Assembly: GCA_913776615.1 (NCBI GenBank)
Contig: CAJYPK010000058.1
Location: 1-49,404 of the forward strand
Origin: an uncultured Hymenobacter sp.
GTDB taxonomy: Bacteria; Bacteroidota; Bacteroidia; Cytophagales; Hymenobacteraceae
DNA: 49,404 bases
Direction of reading: 5' to 3'
Positions 33,417 to 41,011 of the stretch are shown here, one piece after another (position 1 is the first letter of the stretch; every line of letters begins with the position of its first letter). A model generated the notes under the pieces. The model had not been told where the DNA came from and did not search any database. It worked only from the letters and a program-made list of their open reading frames with translations. A program made the position numbers and the translations under genes.

Positions 33417-33534
33417 GAGTTATGAGTTATGAGTTAGAAGTTATGAGTTAGAGCTTGTGAGTTGGGTAGTTGGTTGGCCGCTGGCTCAGCGCCGACTACC
33501 CAACTCATAACTCATAATTTCTAACTCATAACTC
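33417..33534. repeat. Inverted repeat built from GAGTTAT-like heptamers (dehydrogenase/nusB junction)
   Basis: Left arm GAGTTATGAGTTATGAGTTA through GTGAGTTGGGTAG; right arm CTACCCAACTCATAACTCAT through TCTAACTCATAACTC (about 33495-33534). The units are the same as in the repeat at 29086, but the loop differs (a GGTTGGCCGCTGGCTCAGCG segment). It fills the gap between the dehydrogenase stop (33538) and the nusB start (33410). Confidence 0.9.
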
Positions 33535-33537
33535 CCT

Positions 33538-34632
33538 TTAGTACGTTGATTTTACCCGGCCCACGCTTTCGATGCGCTCCTGGGCCTGGCGGATGGCGGC
33601 CGCCTGGGGGTGGCTGTTTTCCTGCTCGGCGCGGTCGAGCACTTGCAGGGTGTAGTCGTAGATTTTCTCGGTCTGGGCCAGCGCGCCCTGGCGGCTGGTG
33701 CCCACCACCTCGGAGTACACGTTGATGAGACCACCGGCATTGATGAGGAAGTCGGGGGCATACACGATGCCCCGGCGCACGAGCTCGGGACCATGCTCGT
33801 TTTCGAGGGCCAGCTGGTTGTTGGCGCAGCCCGCCACCACGCGGCACTTCAGGCGGCCGATAGTGTCGTCGTTGAGGGTGGCCCCGAGGGCGCAGGGCGA
33901 ATAGATGTCCACGTCCTGGTCGTAAATCTCGTCGAGACCCACGGCGCGGGCGCCGAAGCGGCTGGCGGCCTCGTAGGCCCGCTCCTCGTAATAGTCGGTG
34001 AGCACGAGGCTGGCGCCCTCCTTTTGCAGGTGCTCCAGCAGGTAGGTACCCACGTGGCCCACACCCTGCACGGCAATGCGCTTGCCGGCGAGGCTGTCGG
34101 AGCCGAAGGCTTTCTTGGCGGCGGCCTTCATGCCCATGTAGGTGCCGTAGGCCGTTACGGGCGAGGGATCGCCGCTGCCGCCCATGCTCTCGGGCAGGCC
34201 CGCCACGTGCTTGGTTTCCATGCGGATGTACTCCATGTCCTTGGTGGTCATGTTCACATCCTCGGCCGTGATATACTTGCCGTTCAAGTTATTAACGAAG
34301 CGCCCGAACTTGCGCAGCAGGGCCTCGTTCTTCAGTTTCTTCGCGTCGCCGATGATGACGGCCTTGCCGCCGCCCAGGTTCAGGCCCGAGATGGCGGCCT
34401 TGTAGGTCATGCCGCGCGAGAGGCGCAGCACGTCGTGCAGGGCCTCGGCCTCGGTGGCGTAATGCCACATGCGGGTGCCACCCAACGCGGGGCCGAGCAC
34501 CGTGTTGTGAATCCCGATAATGGCCTTGAGGCCCGTCTCGTGGTCGTGGCAGTACACCACTTGCTCGTGCTGAAATTCGGCCACCTGCTCAAAAATCGAG
34601 GCAGCGGCCTGGGTTGGCGCGTCGAGTACCAT
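33538..34632 (-). CDS. Leucine/valine-type dehydrogenase (Glu/Leu/Phe/Val family)
   Basis: NAD-dependent oxidative deamination of a branched-chain amino acid to its 2-oxo acid. The start at 34632 gives MVLDAPTQAAASIFEQVAEF; the extra upstream codons have no family counterpart. The 364 residues agree with leucine dehydrogenases. The catalytic site shows GPALGGTRMW and MTYKAAISGLNLGGGKAVI, with the substrate-binding and catalytic lysines at 78 and 90. VAGLPESMGGSGDPSPVTAYG and the NAD-binding VQGVGHVGTYLLEHL follow, and CANNQL marks the hinge. The exact amino acid preference cannot be read from sequence. Confidence 0.93.
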   Translation of the reverse strand: MVLDAPTQAAASIFEQVAEFQHEQVVYCHDHETGLKAIIGIHNTVLGPALGGTRMWHYATEAEALHDVLRLSRGMTYKAAISGLNLGGGKAVIIGDAKKLKNEALLRKFGRFVNNLNGKYITAEDVNMTTKDMEYIRMETKHVAGLPESMGGSGDPSPVTAYGTYMGMKAAAKKAFGSDSLAGKRIAVQGVGHVGTYLLEHLQKEGASLVLTDYYEERAYEAASRFGARAVGLDEIYDQDVDIYSPCALGATLNDDTIGRLKCRVVAGCANNQLALENEHGPELVRRGIVYAPDFLINAGGLINVYSEVVGTSRQGALAQTEKIYDYTLQVLDRAEQENSHPQAAAIRQAQERIESVGRVKSTY

Positions 34633-34806
34633 AGGGGTAAATGGGAAAAATGGGTGGGAATGGGAGGGAAGAGTAGGGCGTAACTTTGTTGGAGGCCTAC
34701 CCGGCAATTGCTTCCGGGCCAGTGCTCGAACACCGTTTCGGGTGCAAAAGTACCCGTTTTTTTTCGGTTGCGGACCGGTTTTTCGGGCCCGCCCTCTCCC
34801 CTGCTT

Positions 34807-36603
34807 ATGCCCACCCGTGCCCTAGCCGCCGTCAATCCGCATATTTTCCGCTATAAGTGGCATTTCCTCGGCGGCGTGCTCTTCGTAATTCTGAGCACGC
34901 TGCTGACCATTTTCCCGGCCCAGCTCGTGCGCTACTCCTTCGATTTGGTGAACGAGGGCATCGACCTCTACCATCTCTACGCTGGCACGCAGGCGCAGGC
35001 GGGGGTGTACCACCTGTTTGGGCGCAACGTGCTGTTCTACGGCGTGCTCATCATCGTGCTGGCCCTGCTACGGGGTATCTTCCTGTTTTTCATGCGCCAA
35101 ACGCTCATCGTGATGTCGCGACGCATCGAAAACGACCAGAAAAACGAGATTTTCCAGCACTACCAGTCGCTGCCGCTGGCCTTCTACCGCCGCCACAGCA
35201 CCGGCGACCTCATGTCGCGCATCTCCGAAGACGTGGGCCGGGTGCGGATGTACCTGGGGCCGGGCATCATGTACTTCCTGCAACTGGTGCTGCTGTTCGT
35301 GCTCGTGGTGCCGCTCATGCTGCTCGTCAACGTGAAGCTGACGGTACTCACGCTGCTGCCGCTGCCCATCCTGTCGGTCAGTATCTTTTACGTCAATAAC
35401 CTGATTGAGAAGAAATCAGACGACATTCAAAAGGCGCTCTCGGCCATGACGAGTTTTACCCAGGAGGCTTTTTCGGGCATCCGGGTGCTCAAGTCCTTCG
35501 TGCGCCAGCAGGATTCGTACGAGCAGTTTCAGGTCTCGACCGACGAATACAAGAATAAGTCGCTGAGTTTGAACTTCGTCAACTCACTGTTCTTCCCGCT
35601 CATCATGTTCCTGGTGGGTATCAGCACCATCGTCACGGTCTGGATTGGGGGGCAGGAAGTCATTCGGGGCACCATCACCACGGGCAGCATCGCCGAGTTT
35701 ATTATCTACGTCAACCTGCTGACCTGGCCCGTGACGGCGCTGGGCTGGACTTCCTCGCTGGTACAGCGCGCCGAGGCCTCGCAGGCCCGCATCAACGAGT
35801 TTCTGACCGAGAAGACCGACATCGTATCGCGCCAAAACGTCGCCAAGCCCATTGCCGGCGACATCGTGTTCGACCACGTTTCCTTTACCTACCCCGACAC
35901 TGGTATTCAGGCCCTGCACGACGTGAGCTTCCGCATCCGGCCGGGCCAGACGCTGGCCGTGATTGGCAACACCGGCTCGGGCAAGACGACCATCGCGGCG
36001 CTGCTCTGTCGCCTCTACGACGTGACGAGCGGGGACATTCAGGTTGATGGCACCGACGTGCGCGACTACGCCCTGACCAGCCTGCGCGAGCAAATCGGCT
36101 ACGTGCCGCAGGACGTATTTCTGTTTTCGGACAGCATCCGCAACAACATCAACTTCGGCCTCGACCAGCCCGACGAGGCGCGCATGACCCAGGCCGCCCG
36201 CGACGCCAACGTGTACGAAAACATCATCCGCTTTCCCGAGGGCTTCGATACCAAGGTGGGCGAGCGCGGCATCACGCTCTCGGGTGGCCAGAAGCAGCGC
36301 GTGAGCATGGCCCGCGCCCTCGTCAAAGAGCCGCGCATCCTCATTCTCGACGACTCGCTCTCGGCCGTGGATACCAAGACCGAGAACGCCATCCTCGACA
36401 GCCTCCAGCGGGTGATGCACAACCGCACCAGCCTCATCATCTCGCACCGCGTGAGCTCGGTGAAGCTGGCCGACGAAATCCTGGTGCTCGACGACGGCCG
36501 CATCGTGCAGCACGGCACCCACGCCGCCCTGATGGCCCAGCCCGAGGGCCTGTACCGCGCCCTCTACGAGCGCCAGCTCCAGGCCGAAGCCACCGCTTCG
36601 TAG
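34807..36603 (+). CDS. ABC exporter half-transporter with degenerate catalytic site (MdlA/BmrC-like)
   Basis: 598 residues from the ATG at 34807 (MPTRALAAVNPHIFRYKWHF). Six transmembrane helices occupy about 20-320. The nucleotide-binding domain has Walker A GNTGSGKTT (387-395), Q-loop IGYVPQD, a canonical signature LSGGQKQR (491-498) and Walker B ILILDD. The catalytic Glu after Walker B is Asp (Asp516, in LILDDSLSAVD). This replacement is typical of the MdlA/BmrC-like partner in heterodimeric exporters. The ATG-upstream part of the open frame is rejected because it shares sequence with the promoter region of the dehydrogenase at 34632. The likely partner is the same-length half-transporter at 41009. 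Substrate unknown. Confidence 0.92.
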   Translation: MPTRALAAVNPHIFRYKWHFLGGVLFVILSTLLTIFPAQLVRYSFDLVNEGIDLYHLYAGTQAQAGVYHLFGRNVLFYGVLIIVLALLRGIFLFFMRQTLIVMSRRIENDQKNEIFQHYQSLPLAFYRRHSTGDLMSRISEDVGRVRMYLGPGIMYFLQLVLLFVLVVPLMLLVNVKLTVLTLLPLPILSVSIFYVNNLIEKKSDDIQKALSAMTSFTQEAFSGIRVLKSFVRQQDSYEQFQVSTDEYKNKSLSLNFVNSLFFPLIMFLVGISTIVTVWIGGQEVIRGTITTGSIAEFIIYVNLLTWPVTALGWTSSLVQRAEASQARINEFLTEKTDIVSRQNVAKPIAGDIVFDHVSFTYPDTGIQALHDVSFRIRPGQTLAVIGNTGSGKTTIAALLCRLYDVTSGDIQVDGTDVRDYALTSLREQIGYVPQDVFLFSDSIRNNINFGLDQPDEARMTQAARDANVYENIIRFPEGFDTKVGERGITLSGGQKQRVSMARALVKEPRILILDDSLSAVDTKTENAILDSLQRVMHNRTSLIISHRVSSVKLADEILVLDDGRIVQHGTHAALMAQPEGLYRALYERQLQAEATAS

Positions 36604-36625
36604 CCAGCCAGTGCAGCCCCGCCAC

Positions 36626-36663
36626 AAAAAAGCCCCGTTGCCAGTCGCAGCGAGGCTTTTTTT
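36626..36663. terminator. Bidirectional terminator
   Basis: AAAAAGCCCCGTTGC...GCAGCGAGGCTTTTTTT forms a hairpin with mismatches. Its A-run and T-run suit both the exporter gene (+) and the small T9SS-tail gene (-, stop at 36683). Confidence 0.8.
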
Positions 36664-36682
36664 ATAATTTTTACCAGATGGC

Positions 36683-37093
36683 TTACTGAATTTGAATCAG
36701 CTTGGTGCCGCGCTTTTCGCCGGCGGTACCGCGCACCACGTAGGGACCGGCGGGCAGGGCATCGACTTTTACCACCAGGGGCGTGGTGCCCACCATCGCG
36801 GTTTTGGTGATGACCGGACGGCCCTCCTGGTCGTTGATTTCGAAACGGGTGGGGCCGGGCGCATCGCAGCGCACCGTGATGGTGTGGGCGATGGGATTTT
36901 GGTCAACCCTGATTTTAAGGGCATTAGGATCGGGAGCGGGCGTTACCGGGGCCAGGGCCAGCGGGGCCGGGGCGTTCGGGTCGCCAGGGGCCGCAGCCGG
37001 TGCCGGGCTAGCCGCCGGGGCGGGGGTAGTTTGGGCGAGCAGCCCGAGCGGGGCCAGCAGCAACCCCATTGCCAGGATAATCAGTGGTTTCAT
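36683..37093 (-). CDS. Minimal secreted protein: signal peptide, Pro/Ala linker and T9SS-like sorting tail
   Basis: 136 residues from the ATG at 37093 (MKPLIILAMGLLLAPLGLLA), chosen because the Met starts a clean signal peptide. A linker of about 40 residues rich in Pro and Ala follows (TTPAPAASPAPAAAPGDPNA). The rest (KIRVDQNPIAHTITVRCDA, FEINDQEGRPVI, VDALPAGPYVVRGT, TKLIQIQ) has the strand order and 'LPAGxYVV...KLIQI' ending of type A T9SS sorting domains. There is no obvious cargo domain. It may be an adaptor, a regulator of sorting or a cell-surface decoy; this is inference. Confidence 0.72.
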   Translation of the reverse strand: MKPLIILAMGLLLAPLGLLAQTTPAPAASPAPAAAPGDPNAPAPLALAPVTPAPDPNALKIRVDQNPIAHTITVRCDAPGPTRFEINDQEGRPVITKTAMVGTTPLVVKVDALPAGPYVVRGTAGEKRGTKLIQIQ

Positions 37094-37262
37094 AAAGCAG
37101 CACAAAATAAAGCCGTCTCCCGGGTAAGTCAATGTTATTTTGGTAAAGATACGGAAGCAGGAAGTATGCCAGTTCATCAATAGCACACGCATTTTTTTCT
37201 CGCTGCCCCTGACGACGTTAGCGTTATTTACGGCAAAAAAAGCAAAAAAGTGTGCGCCGACC

Positions 37263-37294
37263 TTGCACAAACGAAATCCCTGCCCCTACCTTTG
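37263..37294 (+). promoter_or_regulatory. Bacteroidota-type promoter of tRNA-Pro (GGG)
   Basis: TTG at 37263-37265, 21 bp, then a perfect TACCTTTG (TAnnTTTG) at 37287-37294. Transcription would start about 37301, 10 bp before the mature tRNA. Confidence 0.8.
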
Positions 37295-37310
37295 TGACTC
37301 CAAATGCCCT

Positions 37311-37384
37311 CGGGGTGTAGCGTAGCCTGGTATCGCGCCAGCATGGGGTGCTGGAGGTCGTAGGTTCGAATCCTGCCACTCCGA
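37311..37384 (+). tRNA. tRNA-Pro (anticodon GGG)
   Basis: Acceptor CGGGGTG pairs with CACTCCG (one G-T pair). Anticodon arm CCAGC-ATGGGGT-GCTGG, anticodon GGG. T-arm GTAGGTTCGAATCCTGC. Discriminator A at 37384. CCA is not encoded (CCG follows). Confidence 0.96.
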
Positions 37385-37406
37385 CCGAGGAGCAAATTTG
37401 CCCCCG

Positions 37407-37440
37407 AAAAGCCCCCGACCTTCGGGTCGGGGGCTTTTTT
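37407..37440 (+). terminator. Terminator of the first tRNA-Pro
   Basis: A 14-bp stem AAAAGCCCCCGACC / GGTCGGGGGCTTTT with a stable TTCG tetraloop, then T6. Confidence 0.95.
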
Positions 37441-37501
37441 AGGCCAAGTGCTCTCATTTGGAATTCCCGCCGCGGAGCCGCCCCATCGGCCCGCTAGTTT
37501 T

Positions 37502-37575
37502 CGGGGTGTAGCGCAGCCCGGTAGCGCGCGTCGTTCGGGACGACGAGGCCGTAGGTTCGAATCCTGCCACCCCGA
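37502..37575 (+). tRNA. tRNA-Pro (anticodon CGG)
   Basis: Acceptor CGGGGTG/CACCCCG pairs perfectly. Anticodon arm CGTCG-TTCGGGA-CGACG, anticodon CGG. The T-arm is nearly identical to that of the tRNA at 37311. Discriminator A at 37575; CCA is not encoded. No clear -33/-7 pair lies at the right distance. The only TAGTTTTC lies directly against the tRNA 5' end, so read-through from the first tRNA or an atypical promoter is needed. Confidence 0.96.
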
Positions 37576-37581
37576 CTGTAG

Positions 37582-37618
37582 AAGGTCCTGCTTCTTGAAG
37601 AAGCAGGACCTTTTTTTT
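37582..37618 (+). terminator. Terminator of the second tRNA-Pro
   Basis: A perfect stem AAGGTCCTGCTTCT / AGAAGCAGGACCTT with a TGA loop, then T8. Confidence 0.95.
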
Positions 37619-37684
37619 GCCTTCCGTTCGTCAACCCGTCAGCTTTTACTAGTCAGCACGCGGGTGCTTCTCCCTTCCTGCATT

Positions 37685-38341
37685 ATGAAAAAACTTTCCT
37701 CTCTTCTACTCCTGGGTAGCTTGGCTGGCACAGCGCAGGCCCAAACGGTTATCAAGGCGGGTACTGTGCAACTCGGTGGCGCGGTGGGCTACGCCCGCAC
37801 TACGCAGGATAGCCCGACCGTAACGGCCAGCGGCTACCCCGTCACGGCTACCTACACCGATAGCCAGTTTCAAATAGCCCCCTCAGTCGGCTTCTTTGTA
37901 CTTGATAATCTAGCGGTTGGTATCAATGGCTCTTACCAGATTACCAATCGCAGCACCAAGCAGAGCAACGGGGGCTCCTTGCCAGATATTACGCCGTGGC
38001 AATTGCAGGTGGGTGCGTTCGTGGAGTACTACAAAATGCTGGGCGAGCAGTTTGGCTTCACTGGCACCCTAGGCGCGGGCTATCTGCGCACCGATCAGGG
38101 CCAGCCTAATATTTCGCCTAACACAAACGGCTTTTACGCTGGCCTCACCCCCGGCATCATCTACTTTCCCATCCCCAAAGTAGGAATCGGGGCGTCCATC
38201 GGTACCATCGGCTACTCATCGCAGCAGACAACAGTTCCCGGGGTGACGAGCACGTCGCAGAAGTATGATAACTCAAGCTTCCGGGCAAATTTCGGGCTGA
38301 ATCAGCTCACCTTCAGCGGCTCGTTTTACTTCGGCCGCTAG
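37685..38341 (+). CDS. OmpW/OmpA-like small outer-membrane barrel
   Basis: 218 residues from the ATG at 37685, with signal peptide MKKLSSLLLLGSLAGTAQAQ. The mature protein is all strands: VQLGGAVGYARTT, FQIAPSVGFFVLDNLAVGIN, WQLQVGAFVEYYKMLGEQFG and GFYAGLTPGIIYFPIPKVGI. The terminal GSFYFGR closes the barrel. The 'FVLDNLAVGI' and 'PFVRYY'-like strand pair is typical of Bacteroidota 8-strand barrels of the OMP_b-brl group. The role is unknown. It stands alone between tRNA and convergent genes. Confidence 0.82.
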   Translation: MKKLSSLLLLGSLAGTAQAQTVIKAGTVQLGGAVGYARTTQDSPTVTASGYPVTATYTDSQFQIAPSVGFFVLDNLAVGINGSYQITNRSTKQSNGGSLPDITPWQLQVGAFVEYYKMLGEQFGFTGTLGAGYLRTDQGQPNISPNTNGFYAGLTPGIIYFPIPKVGIGASIGTIGYSSQQTTVPGVTSTSQKYDNSSFRANFGLNQLTFSGSFYFGR

Positions 38342-38367
38342 GCGCTGACGCTGCGCAAGCCAAGGCG

Positions 38368-38408
38368 AAAGGGCCCGTTGCCGTAGGAGGCAACGGGCCC
38401 TTTTGTTT
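38368..38408 (+). terminator. Terminator of the barrel gene
   Basis: A 15-bp stem AAAGGGCCCGTTGCC / GGCAACGGGCCCTTT, loop GTAGGA, then TTGTTTTG. Confidence 0.9.
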
Positions 38409-38430
38409 TGTAGAGACCTGCGGGCGAGGG

Positions 38431-38946
38431 CTAGCGCACTGAGCGGCGGGGCTTGCTTTTTGGCGCTTTGTCGCGCGTGAGCAATACCGTAGCGCCCACT
38501 ACCAGGGCGGTAAAGGCCGTTAGCTTGAGGAGCAAGCCTTTCTTATCGTACTTCCACTCCACGGGGTAGCCCTTTTCGGCAAAAATGTTGGGCACATGGC
38601 CGTGCGCGAGGTCACTGAGCACGCCTTCTACTACGTTGACGCGGTCGGCCAGCAGCAGGGGCAGCCAGTGCAGGTAGCTGTTTTCGCTGTACTGAAAGGC
38701 GAAGCGCCGGATGACCCCACTGAGGCCGCTGGGGGGCACGGAGGTGCCGAAAACGGCCGTGACGTTGGGCCGCTCGTTGGAGTGCAGCACTTCAATGTTG
38801 ATAGGCTGCTGGGTGGGGCGCTCCCAGGAGTAGCCCTTGTGGTCGTCCGGGGTGCGGGTGCGCATCGGGTACGTGGGCTCGTTGTCGGGATCGTTGTCGA
38901 TGTTCCAGCCCGGGAGCTGCGACGGGTTGTGCGTGGTAGGTTCCAT
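38431..38946 (-). CDS. Hypothetical protein with a C-terminal membrane anchor
   Basis: 171 residues from the ATG at 38946 (MEPTTHNPSQLPGWNIDNDP). A polar N-terminus with repeated 'DNDPDNEPTYPM' and 'GYSWERPTQQP' segments is followed by a globular part (VTAVFGTSVPPSGLSGVIRR). One transmembrane helix (LLLKLTAFTALVVGATVLLT) and a basic tail (KSKPRRSVR) close it. The order puts the bulk of the protein in the cytoplasm if the basic tail stays inside with a double crossing, or in the periplasm if the helix is tail-anchored; the sequence does not decide. It starts 13 bp after the dehydrogenase stop at 38960, so the two are co-transcribed. Confidence 0.7.
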   Translation of the reverse strand: MEPTTHNPSQLPGWNIDNDPDNEPTYPMRTRTPDDHKGYSWERPTQQPINIEVLHSNERPNVTAVFGTSVPPSGLSGVIRRFAFQYSENSYLHWLPLLLADRVNVVEGVLSDLAHGHVPNIFAEKGYPVEWKYDKKGLLLKLTAFTALVVGATVLLTRDKAPKSKPRRSVR

Positions 38947-38959
38947 AATTAGCAGCACA

Positions 38960-40114
38960 TTACATTCTGGCGGTAGCAGGAATCAGGACGGTTTTGATGC
39001 AATTGTTGAGTTTGGCCGAGAACATCCGGTAGCCATCAGCCACATCCTCGAGGGCCAGGCGGTGGGTAATAAGGCCCTTGGGGTTGAGCACCCCGTTTTG
39101 CACGTGCTCGATGAGGCGCGGCAGGTGGCGCTTCACGGCCGTTTGGTTGGCCCGGATGGTGATGCCTTTATTGAGCACGTTGCCGATGGGCACGAGGTTA
39201 TCAGTTGGCCCGTACACGCCCACGATGGATACCACGCCGCCCTTGCGCACCGCATTGACGGCCCAGTGCACGGCCGTAGCCGAGCCGGCTTGCAGCAGCG
39301 TTTTGCGGCCGGTGATGGTTTGCAGGGCGTTGCCGGCGGCCTCGGCCCCCACGGCGTCGATGCACACGTCGGCCCCGATCCAGTCGGTTTGCTTTTTGAT
39401 GAACAGCACCGGGTCACCGATTTCCTCGAAGTTGTAGGCCTCACACTTCGAGTAGTTGCGGGCAAACTCCAGGCGATACTCCTCCTTGTCGATGATGATG
39501 ACGCGGCCGGCCCCGAACAGCCAGGCGCAGCGTGCGGCCATGATGCCCACGGGGCCAGCCCCGAACACCACCACGGTGTCGCCGGTCTGGATGCCCCCCA
39601 TCTCGGCGGCCTGGTAGCCGGTGGGCACTACGTCGGTGAGCAGCACGGCATCCTCGATGTCCATGCCGGGCGGAATGACGGTGGGGCTCACGTTGGCGTA
39701 GGGCACCCGCACGTACTCGGCCTGCCCACCGTCGTAGCCGCCCGTGATGTGCGAGTAGCCGAAGAAGCCCCCCGCGGCCGTGGCCTGCGGCGATGACTCG
39801 TGGCAGTTGCCAAACAGGCCCTGCTTACAGAAAATGCACTTGCCGCAGGCGATATTGAAGGGCACCAGCACATTATCGCCCACCTTGAGCTTGGTTACCT
39901 CGGAGCCGATATCCTCAACCACGCCGGTAAACTCGTGGCCAAAGGTTTGGCCCACGCGGGTGTCGGGCACGTTGCCGTTGTAGAGGTGCAAATCGGAACC
40001 GCAGATGCACGACCGCGTAACCCGCACAATCGCATCCTCGGGATGCAGGATTTCGGGCATCGGCTTTTGGGTGACCCGAACGCGTTTCGGGCCGCGATAT
40101 TCCATAGCTAGCAT
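38960..40114 (-). CDS. Zinc-dependent alcohol dehydrogenase (formaldehyde dehydrogenase-like)
   Basis: A 384-residue medium-chain dehydrogenase, starting MLAMEYRGPKRVRVTQKPMP as is common in the glutathione-independent formaldehyde dehydrogenase group. The catalytic zinc site is Cys38 (CICGSDLHLYNG) with GHEFTG (His60, Glu61). The structural zinc site is CGKCIFCKQGLFGNC (Cys90, 93, 96, 104). The Rossmann motif is VVVFGAGPVGIMAA. The large gene is co-directional with the small hypothetical gene that follows. The natural substrate is not certain; aldehydes or threonine/glycerol-type alcohols are possible. Confidence 0.93.
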   Translation of the reverse strand: MLAMEYRGPKRVRVTQKPMPEILHPEDAIVRVTRSCICGSDLHLYNGNVPDTRVGQTFGHEFTGVVEDIGSEVTKLKVGDNVLVPFNIACGKCIFCKQGLFGNCHESSPQATAAGGFFGYSHITGGYDGGQAEYVRVPYANVSPTVIPPGMDIEDAVLLTDVVPTGYQAAEMGGIQTGDTVVVFGAGPVGIMAARCAWLFGAGRVIIIDKEEYRLEFARNYSKCEAYNFEEIGDPVLFIKKQTDWIGADVCIDAVGAEAAGNALQTITGRKTLLQAGSATAVHWAVNAVRKGGVVSIVGVYGPTDNLVPIGNVLNKGITIRANQTAVKRHLPRLIEHVQNGVLNPKGLITHRLALEDVADGYRMFSAKLNNCIKTVLIPATARM

Positions 40115-40334
40115 TGAGTACTCTCCTTTCTAAGCAGGGTGAAGCGACTATGACCACCGGCAGCCACACTGGCGACCGATCTGCCACAGGTACTGGCTTG
40201 GATGCGGGGAGGTTGAGATAACTCGCTATATTTCTTGAAATTACGTGATAACCCGGCCCGCTCGCCGCCGCGGCTACGTATAAGCCGCCGGGCCAGGGGG
40301 CGGGCTCCGTATTTAGTACTAGCCGCCGCCGGGG

Positions 40335-40853
40335 CTACTTCACCCCTACCCGCAGCTCATCGACCTTATCGGGGCCGAACTGCTCCAGGTAGAAGGGCTG
40401 GCCGGTCAGCTTGAGGTCTTTGAGGCCCTGCTGGGCGGCAGCGTAGAGCTTGCCCGGCGACAGCAGGAAGCTCACGCCCTGCACGCGGGCGGCCACTACG
40501 CGCCGGCCAGCGGGCACCACGCGGTAGCGCCAGCCGGCGGGCAGCGCGGCGGTCGTGTCGGGCACTCGCACACCCACGAAGGCCCGGATGGAGTCGTGTG
40601 CCGACTCGGGGTTGTTGTAGTACAGGTTGGCCAGCGGCAGGGCCGGGTTAGCGTCCTGGCGCTCCTTGGCCTCGCGAAACAGCTCGCCGAAGCGGCTGTC
40701 ATCGACCTTGCCGTGGAAGGGCTGGCCGGCCAGCAGCACCGGCGCGGCGGTGGTTTCGAGGGCCACCGTGGGGGTACGCAGCCCGCCCAGGTAGGCGTAG
40801 ATGCTCAGGCCGATAATGGTGAAGGCGAGGACGAGGGGGAAGAGAAAACGCAA
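40335..40853 (-). CDS. Membrane-anchored GyrI-like domain protein (TEX264-like layout)
   Basis: 172 residues with an N-terminal helix (LFPLVLAFTIIGLSIYAYLGG), then a GyrI/SOUL-like domain: PFHGKVDDSRFGELFREAKE, ANLYYNNPESAHDSIRAFVG (the 'YYDxP....RxxVG' signature), a strand and linker containing LPAGWRYRVVPAGRRVVAAR, and FYLEQFGPDKVDELRVGV. One N-terminal membrane helix followed by a GyrI-like fold is the arrangement of eukaryotic TEX264 and some bacterial small-molecule-binding proteins. The link is inference from pattern only. Between it and the dehydrogenase, 40115-40334 shows no gene. Confidence 0.7.
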   Translation of the reverse strand: MRFLFPLVLAFTIIGLSIYAYLGGLRTPTVALETTAAPVLLAGQPFHGKVDDSRFGELFREAKERQDANPALPLANLYYNNPESAHDSIRAFVGVRVPDTTAALPAGWRYRVVPAGRRVVAARVQGVSFLLSPGKLYAAAQQGLKDLKLTGQPFYLEQFGPDKVDELRVGVK

Positions 40854-40861
40854 GGCTTTAC

Positions 40862-41011
40862 TAATTATTAGTGGTTAGTTGTTAATTGTTAGCTATTTAT
40901 TCATGAATGAACTTCAGGTAATTTAACATGGATAGCACCCAGTATGCCAGACCCAACCGCTAGCCACTGCCCATTAACAATTAACCACTAACAATTAACC
41001 ATTATTAATTA
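40862..41011. repeat. Inverted repeat built from GTTAGTT-like heptamers
   Basis: Left arm TAATTATTAGTGGTTAGTTG, then TTAATTGTTAG (40862-40892). Right arm CATTAACAATTAACCACTAA, then CAATTAACCATTATTAATTA (40972-41011). The 79-nt loop is unrelated to the loops of the other repeats. The right arm contains the stop codon (TAA, 41009-41011) of the exporter gene, and the left arm begins 9 bp past the ATG of the gene at 40335. Confidence 0.88.

Noticed and set aside
38596..39796. Plus-strand open frames over the alcohol dehydrogenase and its neighbour
   Set aside because: Both are antisense to clearly recognised minus-strand genes and have His/Gly/Val-rich shadow composition.
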